Below the pieces are notes generated by a model that saw only the letters and a list, made by a program, of their open reading frames with translations, did no database searches and had not been told where the DNA came from. Positions 36,194 to 45,851 of a DNA stretch of 64,000 nt are shown here, in pieces. How positions within the stretch are numbered: the stretch's first letter is position 1; the number at the start of each line of letters is the position of its first letter. The position numbers and the translations under genes are program-made. This DNA is from Paenibacillus_E qinlingensis_A (GTDB lineage: Bacteria; Bacillota; Bacilli; Paenibacillales; NBRC-103111): positions 620,001 through 684,000 of the forward strand of contig NZ_JAVDSB010000002.1 in the NCBI RefSeq assembly GCF_031455095.1, given 5' to 3'.

Positions 36194-37066
36194 TCAGCCT
36201 TTTATAGCTCCTGTCATAACCCCTTCAACAAAATATTTCTGAAGCTTCGGGTACACAAGTAGGATTGGCACTGTCGCAAACATCACGCTGGCTGCTTTCA
36301 ACGACTCCGGTACAATGAAATTGCCACTACTGCCTTCACCTTGCTGCGAATCCAACAGTTGATTGGCCGTAATAATTTGGTACAACTTTAATTGCATCGG
36401 GTACAAATTTTTATCCGTAATATAAAACAGCGCATCCTGAAAACCGTTCCACCTATCGACCGCGTAAAACAAACTTAACGTTGCAATCGAAGGCAATGAA
36501 AGCGGAAGTACAATTCGCACTAGAATTCCAAGTTCACTGCACCCATCTATGGATGCCGATTCTTCCAAACTTTCCGGAAGCGATTGAAAAAAAGTTTTTA
36601 GAATAATTAAGTTAAACACGCTCATCGCGCCAGGCAAAATTAAGCTCCAAATCGTATTCATCATGTCCAAATTTTTTATGAGTAGATAGCTAGGGATTAG
36701 TCCTCCACTGAAGTACATCGTGAAAACCATGATAGATAAAACAAAGTTTCTGCCCTTTAATCTTTTCTTTGTAAGCGGATACGCTGCGCAAATGGTTAAA
36801 AACATACAAATGATTGTGTATAAAACTGTCAGAACAATCGTGTAGCCTAGCGCATAAATCATGTCCATATCACTCAAAATCGTTTTATACGTTTCTAACG
36901 TGAACTCTACCGGCCAAAGCATAACCTTTTGAGAGATGATGGCATTATTCGAGCTAAAAGAAAGCGCAGTAATGTACATAAATGGGATGAGGCATGTAAT
37001 CGAAACTGCAATAATGAATAGCATAATGATCATATCGGATGGTTTCGTTCTATACGTCTTGTTCAT
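36194..37066 (-). CDS. ABC transporter permease (LplC/YtcP-like)
   Basis: The 290-residue permease has six spans, EAA loop EESASIDGCSELGILVRIVL and the typical end YFVEGVMTGAIKG. AAGGAGTG precedes the ATG at 37066; the upstream permease ends 14 bases away. Part of a second copy of this gene survives at 28637-28705. Confidence 0.92.
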   Translation of the reverse strand: MNKTYRTKPSDMIIMLFIIAVSITCLIPFMYITALSFSSNNAIISQKVMLWPVEFTLETYKTILSDMDMIYALGYTIVLTVLYTIICMFLTICAAYPLTKKRLKGRNFVLSIMVFTMYFSGGLIPSYLLIKNLDMMNTIWSLILPGAMSVFNLIILKTFFQSLPESLEESASIDGCSELGILVRIVLPLSLPSIATLSLFYAVDRWNGFQDALFYITDKNLYPMQLKLYQIITANQLLDSQQGEGSSGNFIVPESLKAASVMFATVPILLVYPKLQKYFVEGVMTGAIKG

Positions 37067-37080
37067 CTTACTCACACTCC

Positions 37081-38031
37081 TTACCATATTCCCTGCTCAC
37101 CAACTTTCTTGGCAATATAATTAGCAGTTAGTAAAAATATTAATCCGATTACGGATTGAAATAATCCCACTGCAGTTGCCTGCGAGAAATCTCCCGACCC
37201 AATTCCTATACGATAAACATAGGTTGAGATGACATCCGAGTATTCGCTTACAAGTGAATTCCCCATAACAAACGGCCGATCAAATCCGATCGAAAGCATC
37301 CTTCCAATTTGTAAAATAAGCAGAATAATAATCGTAGGCTTGATCCCCGGCAACGTGATATGCCACATTTTGCGAAGCCTGCTGCAACCGTCAATATCTG
37401 AAGCCTCATAGAGCTCCTTATTAATACCGATTATGGCTGCTAAATAAATGATGGTTCCCCAGCCCACATTTTGCCAAACGCCGATAGCCACATACATGAT
37501 GAGCCAGTTTATTTTCTGCGATAGAAACTCAATGTGAGCAAAGCCAAGACTTGTTAATACCGTATTCGCCATGCCTGCTGAAGAAAACATGAGGTAGACC
37601 ATCCCGCCAATAATGACCCAGGACAAAAAGTGCGGTAAGTATAGAACGGTTTGCGCAATTTTTTTAAACCTTACGTGCCGCAGTTCATTCAGCAGAATTG
37701 CTAAGATAATGGGAGCTGGGAAGCCCGCGATTAAATCCAGAACATTTAAAACGAGCGTATTCTTGAGAGCGCGATAAAAACCGTTTTGATCAAAAATAAA
37801 CTTAAAGACATCCCACCCAACCCACTCGCTACCGCTAATTCCTTCAAAAATGTTGTAATCTTGGAAAGCCATCACCACGCCATATATGGGGGCATATCGA
37901 AAGATGATTAGATAGGTCATTGGTAATAATAAAAGTAGATATAGTGGAGCATCTCTTTTGAAATTGTAGATGAGTTTCTTTTTTCGGGTTAGTTTAATGC
38001 TGTTGCCATAATCATTTATAAGCGCTTTCAT
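37081..38031 (-). CDS. ABC transporter permease (LplB/YteP-like)
   Basis: The 316-residue permease has a basic N-terminal tail, six spans, the FQDYNIF motif typical of LplB-type permeases and EAA loop YEASDIDGCSRLRKMWHITL. It is first in the operon, 38 bases after an operator. The N-terminus of a lost duplicate is at 30718-30765. Confidence 0.92.
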   Translation of the reverse strand: MKALINDYGNSIKLTRKKKLIYNFKRDAPLYLLLLLPMTYLIIFRYAPIYGVVMAFQDYNIFEGISGSEWVGWDVFKFIFDQNGFYRALKNTLVLNVLDLIAGFPAPIILAILLNELRHVRFKKIAQTVLYLPHFLSWVIIGGMVYLMFSSAGMANTVLTSLGFAHIEFLSQKINWLIMYVAIGVWQNVGWGTIIYLAAIIGINKELYEASDIDGCSRLRKMWHITLPGIKPTIIILLILQIGRMLSIGFDRPFVMGNSLVSEYSDVISTYVYRIGIGSGDFSQATAVGLFQSVIGLIFLLTANYIAKKVGEQGIW

Positions 38032-38068
38032 TTAAATCATCTCTTTTCTAAATGGAGTATAATTTAAT

Positions 38069-38084
38069 TTTAAATCGATTTAAC
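38069..38084. promoter_or_regulatory. LacI-type operator TTTAAATCGATTTAAC
   Basis: The palindrome lies between the LacI gene and the permease operon, 38 bases before the permease start, where a bound repressor would block the promoter. Confidence 0.75.
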
Positions 38085-38103
38085 TTTTGTTTAAAAAGAA
38101 CGT

Positions 38104-39132
38104 CTACAGACGTTCAGCACCGCACGATTCTCGGATGACTAAATGTGTAGACATAATCGTTCTTTTTTCTTGTACTTCTTGGTTATTTAAAAAAGAGATC
38201 AACTTCTCCGCGGCTGCATAACCAATCTCTCGCATTGGCTGATGAATCGTCGTTAACATTGGGCTGACAACCGTCGACATCTCAATATCATCAAAACCTA
38301 CAACAGATACATCACCTGGAACTGAAATCTTGTTCTCTTTATAAAATTTCAAAGCTCCAATGGCCATCAGATCATTTCCTGCAAATAAAGCATCATATTC
38401 GATATGATTACGCATTAATTCTGCGGCAGCCTCGTATCCCGACTCTCTGGAGAAGTCCTTCTCAATGATTAAAGATTCATCAAAGTGGATTTTATTGTCC
38501 AGGAGAGCTTTCTTGTACCCATCTAACCGATCAATACCTTCTTGATGATCTAAAGGCCCCGTAATATGTACGATTCGCTTTCTACCAATCCGTATGAGAT
38601 GCTCTGTTGCCGTATAAGCGCCACCTATATCATCTCGTTCGACCGTTAGCACATTGTCATGACGCAGTTTCCCTAAATAAACAACTGGAAATCCTGATTC
38701 AACTAGTCTTAGAATATTCAAGTCATTGATGGAAGCTGAGGAAAGTATGATCCCATCTGCGCGTCGATTTTTTAATATTTTATTGTAAGCAGCAGATTCA
38801 TCTTTTTCTGAGGGGCTTGTCGATAGCAGCAAATTATAATTATGATTGTCGAGTACTTCATTAATTCCTTCTAGTAGCTGTGCAAAGTAAGGGTGGGTAA
38901 ACACATGATGAGAGGTATTGGGGATAATGAATGAAATGGTTTCTGTTTTCTTTGCTCTTAAACTGCGCCCAATCTCATTGGGGATATAATTTAACTTATT
39001 AGCTGCTTCTTCGACCAATTTTTTCGTTTTTATATTTACCCTTGAATCTCCGGAAAGAGCTAAGGATACAGTCGCTGTTGAAACATTTGCAAGATTAGCA
39101 ACATCCTTAATTGTGACTGTTAAATTCTTCAC
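38104..39132 (-). CDS. LacI-family transcriptional regulator
   Basis: The 342-residue protein has an N-terminal LacI helix-turn-helix (TIKDVANLANVSTATVSLAL, about residues 7-26) and a periplasmic-binding-like sensor domain (60-340) of normal length. The start is GTG at 39132 behind GAGGAG. A TTTAAATCGATTTAAA palindrome abuts its own ribosome site and six more lie before the hydrolase and transporter units. It should therefore repress itself and the island until a sugar binds. The half-site TTTAAATCG is AT-rich around a central CG, typical of LacI operators. Confidence 0.93.
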   Translation of the reverse strand: MKNLTVTIKDVANLANVSTATVSLALSGDSRVNIKTKKLVEEAANKLNYIPNEIGRSLRAKKTETISFIIPNTSHHVFTHPYFAQLLEGINEVLDNHNYNLLLSTSPSEKDESAAYNKILKNRRADGIILSSASINDLNILRLVESGFPVVYLGKLRHDNVLTVERDDIGGAYTATEHLIRIGRKRIVHITGPLDHQEGIDRLDGYKKALLDNKIHFDESLIIEKDFSRESGYEAAAELMRNHIEYDALFAGNDLMAIGALKFYKENKISVPGDVSVVGFDDIEMSTVVSPMLTTIHQPMREIGYAAAEKLISFLNNQEVQEKRTIMSTHLVIRESCGAERL

Positions 39133-39145
39133 TAGCGACTCCTCT

Positions 39146-39161
39146 TTTAAATCGATTTAAA
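39146..39161. promoter_or_regulatory. LacI-type operator TTTAAATCGATTTAAA at the regulator gene
   Basis: A perfect copy ends 13 bases before the GTG start and overlaps the edge of the ribosome binding site, pointing to autoregulation. Confidence 0.78.
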
Positions 39162-39292
39162 CTCTATATTTGAATCATAAATCATTTTCATTATTTTGTA
39201 AATACTTTCTTGTAAGCTTCAGAAATAAATAAAGTGAATGTTCACAAAAGTAAACATCCACTAAGCACCTTTATTTTCCTTGATCATTTGCT

Positions 39293-41002
39293 CTATGGAA
39301 TAATAAGTGGGACTACCTTACCCAAATTCACATCGATTAAACCAAAGTCCGTAATTTTCAAAGCAGGACTTACCGGTAGTGAGTGCGTACTGATGGACAT
39401 GATGGGATTATAATGCTGGTAGCCCAGCGATTCCATGGCTTTACGGAGCTGTTCAACTTCCATGGCTACCTGCTCCAGCGGCTCTTCCGTTAAGATGCCA
39501 CCTACTGGCAGCCTGAGGTTCGCGATCACTTTGCCGTCTTCCACAACGCTGAAACCACCTTGATTGTTAATTACTTCGTTAGCAGCAAGTTGCATATCGG
39601 CGGGATTATGCCCGATAACGAGCAAGTTATGATTGTCGTGGGAGTACGTCGTCGCGATGGCTCCCCGCTTGATCGTATCGCCGCCAATCAATCCGTAGGC
39701 GCGATTGCCATTCTTCCCGTAGCGTTCGAACGTAGCAATGAGTGCACTGCCGCTTTCCTGCCATAGCAGCTTCCCTTGCCGAACTTCAACCTGAGCGTGC
39801 CCTTCTTCTGTGAATGTAGAACCATCCTTCACCATCATCTTGCGGCACGTATAAACAGCGTCAGCTTCTTCTATACGAACAACAAAATCCGCTTCCTTTA
39901 AAGGCACCATCTGCACGCTCTGATAATAATGCGCAGGGAAAGCCGGAGGCTTGAGGATTGGGGTATAATCCTCTTCCACATCGTAAACTTTACGCCCCGC
40001 CTTGAAAACCTGCTCTATCGTTAGCTGTTCAAGATTGGAAAGCAGCAGAAAATCGCCTATCTTGCCAGGGGCGATGACCCCGCGGTCATACATCCGCATC
40101 CGCTTGGCTGGAGAGAGTGTGCTGGCATAAATGGCCTGCTCGGGCTTCATACCCATGCCGATTGCTTTGCGCACAATATGATTCAAGTGCCCGCGGCGCT
40201 GGAAGGAGTCAGCCATCACATCATCGGTAACGAAGCAGTAATGCTCGGATACATCATGCTGGATTAAATAAGCCATAACTTCATCCGTCATTGATTTCTC
40301 TTGAATTTCGATGAACATGCCCGCAGCAATTCGGGCTTCCATGCCCTCTATCGACTGATGCGTATGATCCGAATCGACCCCGCTGTAAATCATTCGGTGC
40401 AGGTCCAAATCCAACAGCTTTGGCACATGCCCTTCAATAATGAGATGCGGATAATTGGTGCGAACATGATTGATGATTTGATTTGTTTTGCAATCGGGGT
40501 CTGTGATCACATCAACGAAATTCATGATTTCACCCAGACAGATGATCCGTTCCGTACGTAACAGCTCATCCAAATCGGCGATATGAATCTCGCCGCCTGT
40601 CGTTTCCATGGATGTCGCTGGAACCGAGCTCGGGATCGCATAGAACATGTCCGCGACAGTATCCTGACTAGCTTTCATAAACTGCTTGACTCCATCCAGT
40701 CCGAAGACGTTGGCAATCTCGTGAGGTTCGGGCACAATCGTTGTGACGCCATTACGAATGAGTCCGTAGGAGAACGTCTCCGGTGTCACCATCGTGCTTT
40801 CAATATGCAAATGGATATCAATAAGACCTGGAATCATATAACGGCCGTTTCCGTCCAAACGTTCCGCGGCTTCGAAGCTTTCCGATCCTCTTTGGCCAAT
40901 ATATAAAAATTTACCGTCCAGTATGGCTGCATTCCCATGGATAAATGTTTTAAAATAACTGTTATAAATATGAACATTTTCAATCAGTACATCAATGCGC
41001 AT
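39293..41002 (-). CDS. ade: Adenine deaminase
   Basis: The 569-residue metal-dependent amidohydrolase converts adenine to hypoxanthine and ammonia. The metal motif HLH is in PGLIDIHLHIESTM (about residues 60-70), and the C-terminal half has the family features GGFSVVEDGKVIANL and LPVGG. Length is typical of Firmicute Ade. It lies last in an operon with a nucleoside hydrolase and a PotABCD-like transporter, so it would process adenine released from adenosine. Confidence 0.93.
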   Translation of the reverse strand: MRIDVLIENVHIYNSYFKTFIHGNAAILDGKFLYIGQRGSESFEAAERLDGNGRYMIPGLIDIHLHIESTMVTPETFSYGLIRNGVTTIVPEPHEIANVFGLDGVKQFMKASQDTVADMFYAIPSSVPATSMETTGGEIHIADLDELLRTERIICLGEIMNFVDVITDPDCKTNQIINHVRTNYPHLIIEGHVPKLLDLDLHRMIYSGVDSDHTHQSIEGMEARIAAGMFIEIQEKSMTDEVMAYLIQHDVSEHYCFVTDDVMADSFQRRGHLNHIVRKAIGMGMKPEQAIYASTLSPAKRMRMYDRGVIAPGKIGDFLLLSNLEQLTIEQVFKAGRKVYDVEEDYTPILKPPAFPAHYYQSVQMVPLKEADFVVRIEEADAVYTCRKMMVKDGSTFTEEGHAQVEVRQGKLLWQESGSALIATFERYGKNGNRAYGLIGGDTIKRGAIATTYSHDNHNLLVIGHNPADMQLAANEVINNQGGFSVVEDGKVIANLRLPVGGILTEEPLEQVAMEVEQLRKAMESLGYQHYNPIMSISTHSLPVSPALKITDFGLIDVNLGKVVPLIIP

Positions 41003-41023
41003 CTGTCTTCACCTCCAAGTCCA

Positions 41024-42085
41024 CTACTCAACAATTACTAATTTCTCACCTGGAAAATGAAGCCGAACTTCTTGCCCATTCGCGTAAGGAAGCTCCATCT
41101 CTTTATTCACGGTGAAGGAACCCAGTTCCGTTTCAATCACATACTGATAGCTTCGCCCGAGGAACGTGCTAACCTTGACGCGGCCGCTCACGCGATTGGC
41201 CCCTGCCTCAAGCTCATCAAAGGTTCCCATCACGACATCGTCCGGACGAATAGCGCCTTGCTTGCCTAACTGTTCGCCTTTACTCGCATGTTTGGTTACA
41301 GAGAACATATAATCTTTCACCTTGAGGGCAATCTCTTGGCTGTTATCCAATCGTGACTCGAAGGTGATAAAATTCGTAAATCCGATAAACCGCGCTACGA
41401 ATTCCGTCTTCGGATATTTGAATATCGTCGCCGGGGCACCTAGCTGTTCGATAATCCCTTTATTCATGATCGCTACTTTATCGGAGATCGAGAAGCACTC
41501 CTCCTGATCATGCGATACATATACCGTCGTAATGCCCAGCTCCTGCTGGATACGGCGTATCTCGACCCGCATGTTGACGCGCAGATTCGCATCCAAATTG
41601 CTCAGCGGTTCGTCAAACAGCAGCAGTTCCGGCTCTATGACGAGCGCCCGCGCAATCGCGACGCGCTGTCTTTGACCGCCCGACAGCTCTTTAGGGTAAC
41701 GCTTCTCGAAGCCGGATAAGCTGACGACATCGAGAATGTGACGCACACGGCGATCCAGCTCTGCCCCACTCACTTTGCGCAAGCGCAGGCCAAAAGCCAC
41801 ATTATCGTAAATCGACAAATGCGGGAATAACGCATAGCTCTGGAAAACGAAGCCAAAATTGCGTTTATTCACAGAAACACGCGTATAATCTTTTCCATTC
41901 AAAGAGAAAGTGCCTGATTTTGCCTCGATGAATCCTGCGATAAGCCGCAAGGTCGTCGTTTTTCCGCAACCGCTAGGACCAAGCAGCGAGATCAAACTTC
42001 CTTTTTCAACACTTAGGTTAAAATCCTGCAGAATATAGTGCTGGTCATAGGCAACCGAAATTTTTTCCAGTGATAGCAATGCCAT
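41024..42085 (-). CDS. ABC transporter ATPase (PotA/spermidine-putrescine type)
   Basis: The 353-residue ATPase has Walker A GPSGCGKTT (about 36-44), signature LSGGQRQR near 135, Walker B LLLFDEPLSNLD and a C-terminal TOBE domain (about 270-350). It drives the permeases encoded just upstream. Placement beside nucleoside hydrolase and adenine deaminase suggests purines or nucleosides rather than polyamines as cargo. Confidence 0.9.
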   Translation of the reverse strand: MALLSLEKISVAYDQHYILQDFNLSVEKGSLISLLGPSGCGKTTTLRLIAGFIEAKSGTFSLNGKDYTRVSVNKRNFGFVFQSYALFPHLSIYDNVAFGLRLRKVSGAELDRRVRHILDVVSLSGFEKRYPKELSGGQRQRVAIARALVIEPELLLFDEPLSNLDANLRVNMRVEIRRIQQELGITTVYVSHDQEECFSISDKVAIMNKGIIEQLGAPATIFKYPKTEFVARFIGFTNFITFESRLDNSQEIALKVKDYMFSVTKHASKGEQLGKQGAIRPDDVVMGTFDELEAGANRVSGRVKVSTFLGRSYQYVIETELGSFTVNKEMELPYANGQEVRLHFPGEKLVIVE

Positions 42086-42100
42086 GAATACAAGCCTCCG

Positions 42101-42889
42101 TTATCGTTTGGTGAAATAGGATAAACCCATCAACCGTTCAATGATGAACATAAGTACAGCTGTGAACAGCATCAGCAGTACAGAAATAGCAGCAATTGTC
42201 GGATCAAAATGATTCTCCACATAAGTCAGCATCTGAATAGGCAGTGTACTGACCCCAGGCCCCGTCATAAAGACTGAAATGTCCACATTATTAAAAGATT
42301 CCAAGAATGCAATCAAAATTGCGGCAATAATCCCGGATTTGATATTTGGCAGTACGACTTTAAAGAACGTCTTTAAGTGGCTGCTGCCCAAGCTTAACGC
42401 GGCTTCTTCAATCGCAAAATCAAAATTGGATAAGCTCGAAGCAATTACTCGAATGATAAACGGCAGCATGATGACGGTATGTCCAACCAGCAGCGCCGCA
42501 TAAATCGGTAGGTGGTACACCACGATCAAGTACTTGAGCATCGTAAAACCAAGCACAATACCAGGAATTAGCACAGGGGAAATGAAGATCGCATTGAGCG
42601 CTTCCTTCCCTTTGAACGTAAATCGGCTTAATGCGTAAGCAGCAGGAATCCCCAGCAGCAGCGCAAAGAAATTACCCAGCAGCGATACGATGATGGAAGT
42701 GCTGAACGTCGACATGAACATCTTGACGTCCAGGATGTTACGGTACCATTTTAAAGAGAAGCCTGTCGGCGGGAATTTCAAGATACTCCCTGGCTCAAAA
42801 GATGCAAATGCAATGATGACGAGCGGCCCGAGCAAAAATAGATAGACAAGAAGCGTAAATACGGCCAGCCCTCGGTTCTTCTCCCGCAT
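42101..42889 (-). CDS. ABC transporter permease (PotC-like)
   Basis: The 262-residue permease has six spans and the EAA loop EEAALSLGSSHLKTFFKVVL, typical of PotC/FbpB-type permeases. It is separated by four bases from its partner gene upstream. Confidence 0.9.
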   Translation of the reverse strand: MREKNRGLAVFTLLVYLFLLGPLVIIAFASFEPGSILKFPPTGFSLKWYRNILDVKMFMSTFSTSIIVSLLGNFFALLLGIPAAYALSRFTFKGKEALNAIFISPVLIPGIVLGFTMLKYLIVVYHLPIYAALLVGHTVIMLPFIIRVIASSLSNFDFAIEEAALSLGSSHLKTFFKVVLPNIKSGIIAAILIAFLESFNNVDISVFMTGPGVSTLPIQMLTYVENHFDPTIAAISVLLMLFTAVLMFIIERLMGLSYFTKR

Positions 42890-42893
42890 ATTT

Positions 42894-43715
42894 CTACCCC
42901 TTCGGATTTAATTTAACAGCCAGTTTGTTCATCAGCGCGATGACCACAAAAGTAATCACAATCATAATTACCGCAATAACGGAGGCAAGATACCAATCAT
43001 TCAGCGTAATCGCGTTCTGATATAGGAATGTGGAGATAACCCGTTGCTTGCCTCCGAGCAAAGCAGGTGTCGTATAGGCCGTCAGACTGCCCACGAAGAC
43101 TAGAATACTTCCTATGATTAATCCGGGTACGCTAAGCGGCACGATGACTTTAACGAAAGCTTTGAAGCGACCCGCTCCCAAGCTTTCCGCCGCTTTCAGC
43201 AGATCCGGATCTATATTCTCAAGAACACCGACCAAGGTAATAATAATGAGCGGCAGGAATAAATGGACCAGACCGATCATCATCGCAGCAGGCGTGTACA
43301 AGATATCGAGCGGCTCCTTGATCAAGCCAATAGCGATCAGCGCGTTATTCAGCAGCCCCTTTTTGCCCAAAATAATCATCCAACTGAACGACCTGACAAC
43401 AGAACTGGTGAGCAGTGGAAAAATCGCTAAGGCAAGCAGAATCGCCTTCTGCCTTGGGCTTTGCTTGGAGATGAAATAGGCAACAGGGAAGCCCACCACG
43501 ATGCATATCAGGGTTGTGACCACACTAACACGCAGGGTCGTCCATAAAATTTTCAGAAAGTAGGGGTCCTTGAAAAAACTCCAGTAACCGGCTAATGTGA
43601 AGCTGCCTTTATTAAAAAAGGTTGAACCTATCGTAAGAAGGATCGGAACCACCATGAAAACCGTCAGGAACAGTAATCCCGGCAGCAATAGTAAATATAA
43701 ATACGTTTTTTTCAT
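42894..43715 (-). CDS. ABC transporter permease (PotB-like)
   Basis: The 273-residue permease has six spans and the EAA loop KAAESLGAGRFKAFVKVIVP. With the PotC-like protein it forms the channel of the importer encoded by this operon. Confidence 0.9.
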   Translation of the reverse strand: MKKTYLYLLLLPGLLFLTVFMVVPILLTIGSTFFNKGSFTLAGYWSFFKDPYFLKILWTTLRVSVVTTLICIVVGFPVAYFISKQSPRQKAILLALAIFPLLTSSVVRSFSWMIILGKKGLLNNALIAIGLIKEPLDILYTPAAMMIGLVHLFLPLIIITLVGVLENIDPDLLKAAESLGAGRFKAFVKVIVPLSVPGLIIGSILVFVGSLTAYTTPALLGGKQRVISTFLYQNAITLNDWYLASVIAVIMIVITFVVIALMNKLAVKLNPKG

Positions 43716-43742
43716 GTAGCTTTACTCCTGTTCCTGGGTTCG

Positions 43743-44672
43743 CTAGGCGCGCAATGCGCGGATAAATTGGTCTAGAAATGCTTCGGCGGACACTTCCATA
43801 CACACATGGACATTAGCAGGCTTAGCCAATCGGCTTTGGAAATCACAGACCGTTTGCCCGTCGCACAGCTCACTACGGGTTTCTACATCTACGTAATAAT
43901 GGCGAGTAGTCACCAGTTCTTTATTCAGCGCCACCCCGACTGCGAGCGGGTCGTGAAGGGCGCATGCCCGTACACCGTTGCGCTCTTGATAACGTTGCAT
44001 GTAATCTGCTGTGCTTTCCTTGACATAGCGTCCAATTGGCGTATCTCCGAGCGAGCGGATATGTTCTTCTGTCAGCAGCGCCTTCCGGGTCACATCCAAG
44101 CCCACGAGCGTTATGGCCGGGAATCCCGCATGCAGCACGATCTTCGCTGCTTCTGGATCGACGTACATGTTATACTCCGCTGTTGGCGTCACATTCCCAA
44201 AACCTTGGACAACGCCGCCCATTACAACTACTTCGCTGACCTGATGAATCAAGTCCGGATATTTCATAACAGCCATGGCCAGATTCGTCAGCGGCGCGGT
44301 CATAATAAGCGTGACTTCACCTATGTGCTGCTTCACTTGCTCAATAATGAAATCGACTGCATGTCCCTCAGCCGCGCACATGTGAACCTGCATATCGCTT
44401 AAAGCTCCACCAAGTCCGTCCTTGCCGTGAACCCTATGCTCAAAATAAGTCGTGCGTAGCAGCGGCTTATTCGCCCCTTTAATGACTGGTATCTGCTGCT
44501 CCATTCCCAGCAGCTGCAAGACTTTGCAGGTATTCAGGGTCGCTTGGTCAAGTGACACATTGCCGTTCACCGTAGTGATACCAAGCACTTCCATTTCCCC
44601 GCTGCCAACAGCCAGCAAAATGCCCAGCGCGTCGTCTACGCCTGTATCCACATCAAGGATGACCTTCTTCAT
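43743..44672 (-). CDS. Inosine-uridine-type nucleoside hydrolase
   Basis: The 309-residue enzyme splits ribonucleosides to base and ribose. The calcium-binding signature DVDTGVDDALG is at residues 7-17, and the middle motif LVGLDVTRKAL and the C-terminal HDPLAVG are present. Neighbouring adenine deaminase suggests a purine nucleoside as substrate, though the sequence alone does not separate purine from pyrimidine forms. Confidence 0.9.
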   Translation of the reverse strand: MKKVILDVDTGVDDALGILLAVGSGEMEVLGITTVNGNVSLDQATLNTCKVLQLLGMEQQIPVIKGANKPLLRTTYFEHRVHGKDGLGGALSDMQVHMCAAEGHAVDFIIEQVKQHIGEVTLIMTAPLTNLAMAVMKYPDLIHQVSEVVVMGGVVQGFGNVTPTAEYNMYVDPEAAKIVLHAGFPAITLVGLDVTRKALLTEEHIRSLGDTPIGRYVKESTADYMQRYQERNGVRACALHDPLAVGVALNKELVTTRHYYVDVETRSELCDGQTVCDFQSRLAKPANVHVCMEVSAEAFLDQFIRALRA

Positions 44673-44698
44673 GATAAACCCCCTTCCATTTCATACAG

Positions 44699-44730
44699 AC
44701 AAGGGTATATCCACAAACATATACCCTTGT
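44699..44730 (-). terminator. Intercistronic stem-loop after the binding-protein gene
   Basis: ACAAGGGTATAT and ATATACCCTTGT form a perfect 12-base stem between the binding protein and the nucleoside hydrolase. It lacks a strong T run, so read-through with message stabilisation is likely. Confidence 0.7.
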
Positions 44731-44741
44731 TCATTCTTCAA

Positions 44742-45851
44742 CTATTGAGTGACTTCTTTATTCCAACGGTCAATCCAACCTTTAAGGTTTTGATTCACGA
44801 ATTTCATGTCCAATTTGCGAAGCTTGCTTACGACATCTGTTCCGTAAGTAATACCTTGCGCTTCATCAGCCGAGAGCTGAAGTGTCGTATTCACAGGTGA
44901 ATCGATTTTGGACTTTGCTGATTTTTCTTGGACTTCTTTGCTTAAATGCCAGTTAATAAAATCTTCAGCCAACTGCTTATTTTTACTTCCTTTGATCACG
45001 TTAACTGTATTCATGACAGCGTAAGCCCCTTCAGTCGGGGAAACAAACTTGGTTTCCGGTACAGCTGTTTTCAAATCTTTTACATACATTTCCATGATTG
45101 GCCCAGCGGCAATTTCCCCTTGCGCGAACATATTCACGAATTCGGATGTTTGGCCGTAGTATTTGACGACGCCTTTATTTAGTTCTTTCACTTTGGCAAA
45201 TGCTTGATCTGCATTGAACGTTGTGTTGCCTGCAACGACCGATGCCGCATCAAGGATCATTGGACCTGTTGTCGACGTGATGCTTGGCAATGTCAGTTTC
45301 TTCGCAAGCTCAGGACTCCATAAGTCGCTCCACGACTTGATTTCTTTACTTGTCGCCTTCGGATTATAGGCGATTCCCAACCGACCAATCGTATAGGCAG
45401 GACCATAGTCTTCACCAAGTGGTGCCTTAGCCAAATCGTAGATGTCTTTCAAATTCGGAATACGGGTGCGATCAATCTTTTCAAAGAGTCCAGCTTCAAT
45501 ACCTTGTTGTGCATAGTAATCGGATAAATAGATAAGATCCACTTTGGAACTGCTGCCTTGCTTCACTTTGTTCAGACGCTCTGAGTTGTTGCCAATCTCC
45601 AGTACGATCTTGACGTTGTGCTCTTTCTCAAACGGCGCATATACTTCTTTCTTGAAGAAGTCATCCGAGAAACCCCATGTCGAAATGACTAATTCGGTAG
45701 GCGCTCCTTTGGCTGTTGCCGTCGGCGCCGTTGAAGCTGGACTTGTGCTTGCAGTCCCCTGATCTTTGGACGGAGATGCGCCGCATCCTGTGAGCGCTAG
45801 TCCCACCACAGACAGCGAAATAAGGCTATGAAGCATTCTTTTTTTCATCAT
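44742..45851 (-). CDS. ABC transporter substrate-binding lipoprotein (PotD/family 6-like)
   Basis: The 369-residue lipoprotein has lipobox ALTGC, an Ala/Thr/Ser linker and a PotD-like binding fold (LVISTWGFSDDFF, DLIYLSDYYAQQ). It is the first gene of the salvage operon and would bind a nucleoside or base. GGGAGG precedes the ATG. The leader (45852-45967) has no purine-riboswitch features that I can see. Confidence 0.88.
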   Translation of the reverse strand: MMKKRMLHSLISLSVVGLALTGCGASPSKDQGTASTSPASTAPTATAKGAPTELVISTWGFSDDFFKKEVYAPFEKEHNVKIVLEIGNNSERLNKVKQGSSSKVDLIYLSDYYAQQGIEAGLFEKIDRTRIPNLKDIYDLAKAPLGEDYGPAYTIGRLGIAYNPKATSKEIKSWSDLWSPELAKKLTLPSITSTTGPMILDAASVVAGNTTFNADQAFAKVKELNKGVVKYYGQTSEFVNMFAQGEIAAGPIMEMYVKDLKTAVPETKFVSPTEGAYAVMNTVNVIKGSKNKQLAEDFINWHLSKEVQEKSAKSKIDSPVNTTLQLSADEAQGITYGTDVVSKLRKLDMKFVNQNLKGWIDRWNKEVTQ

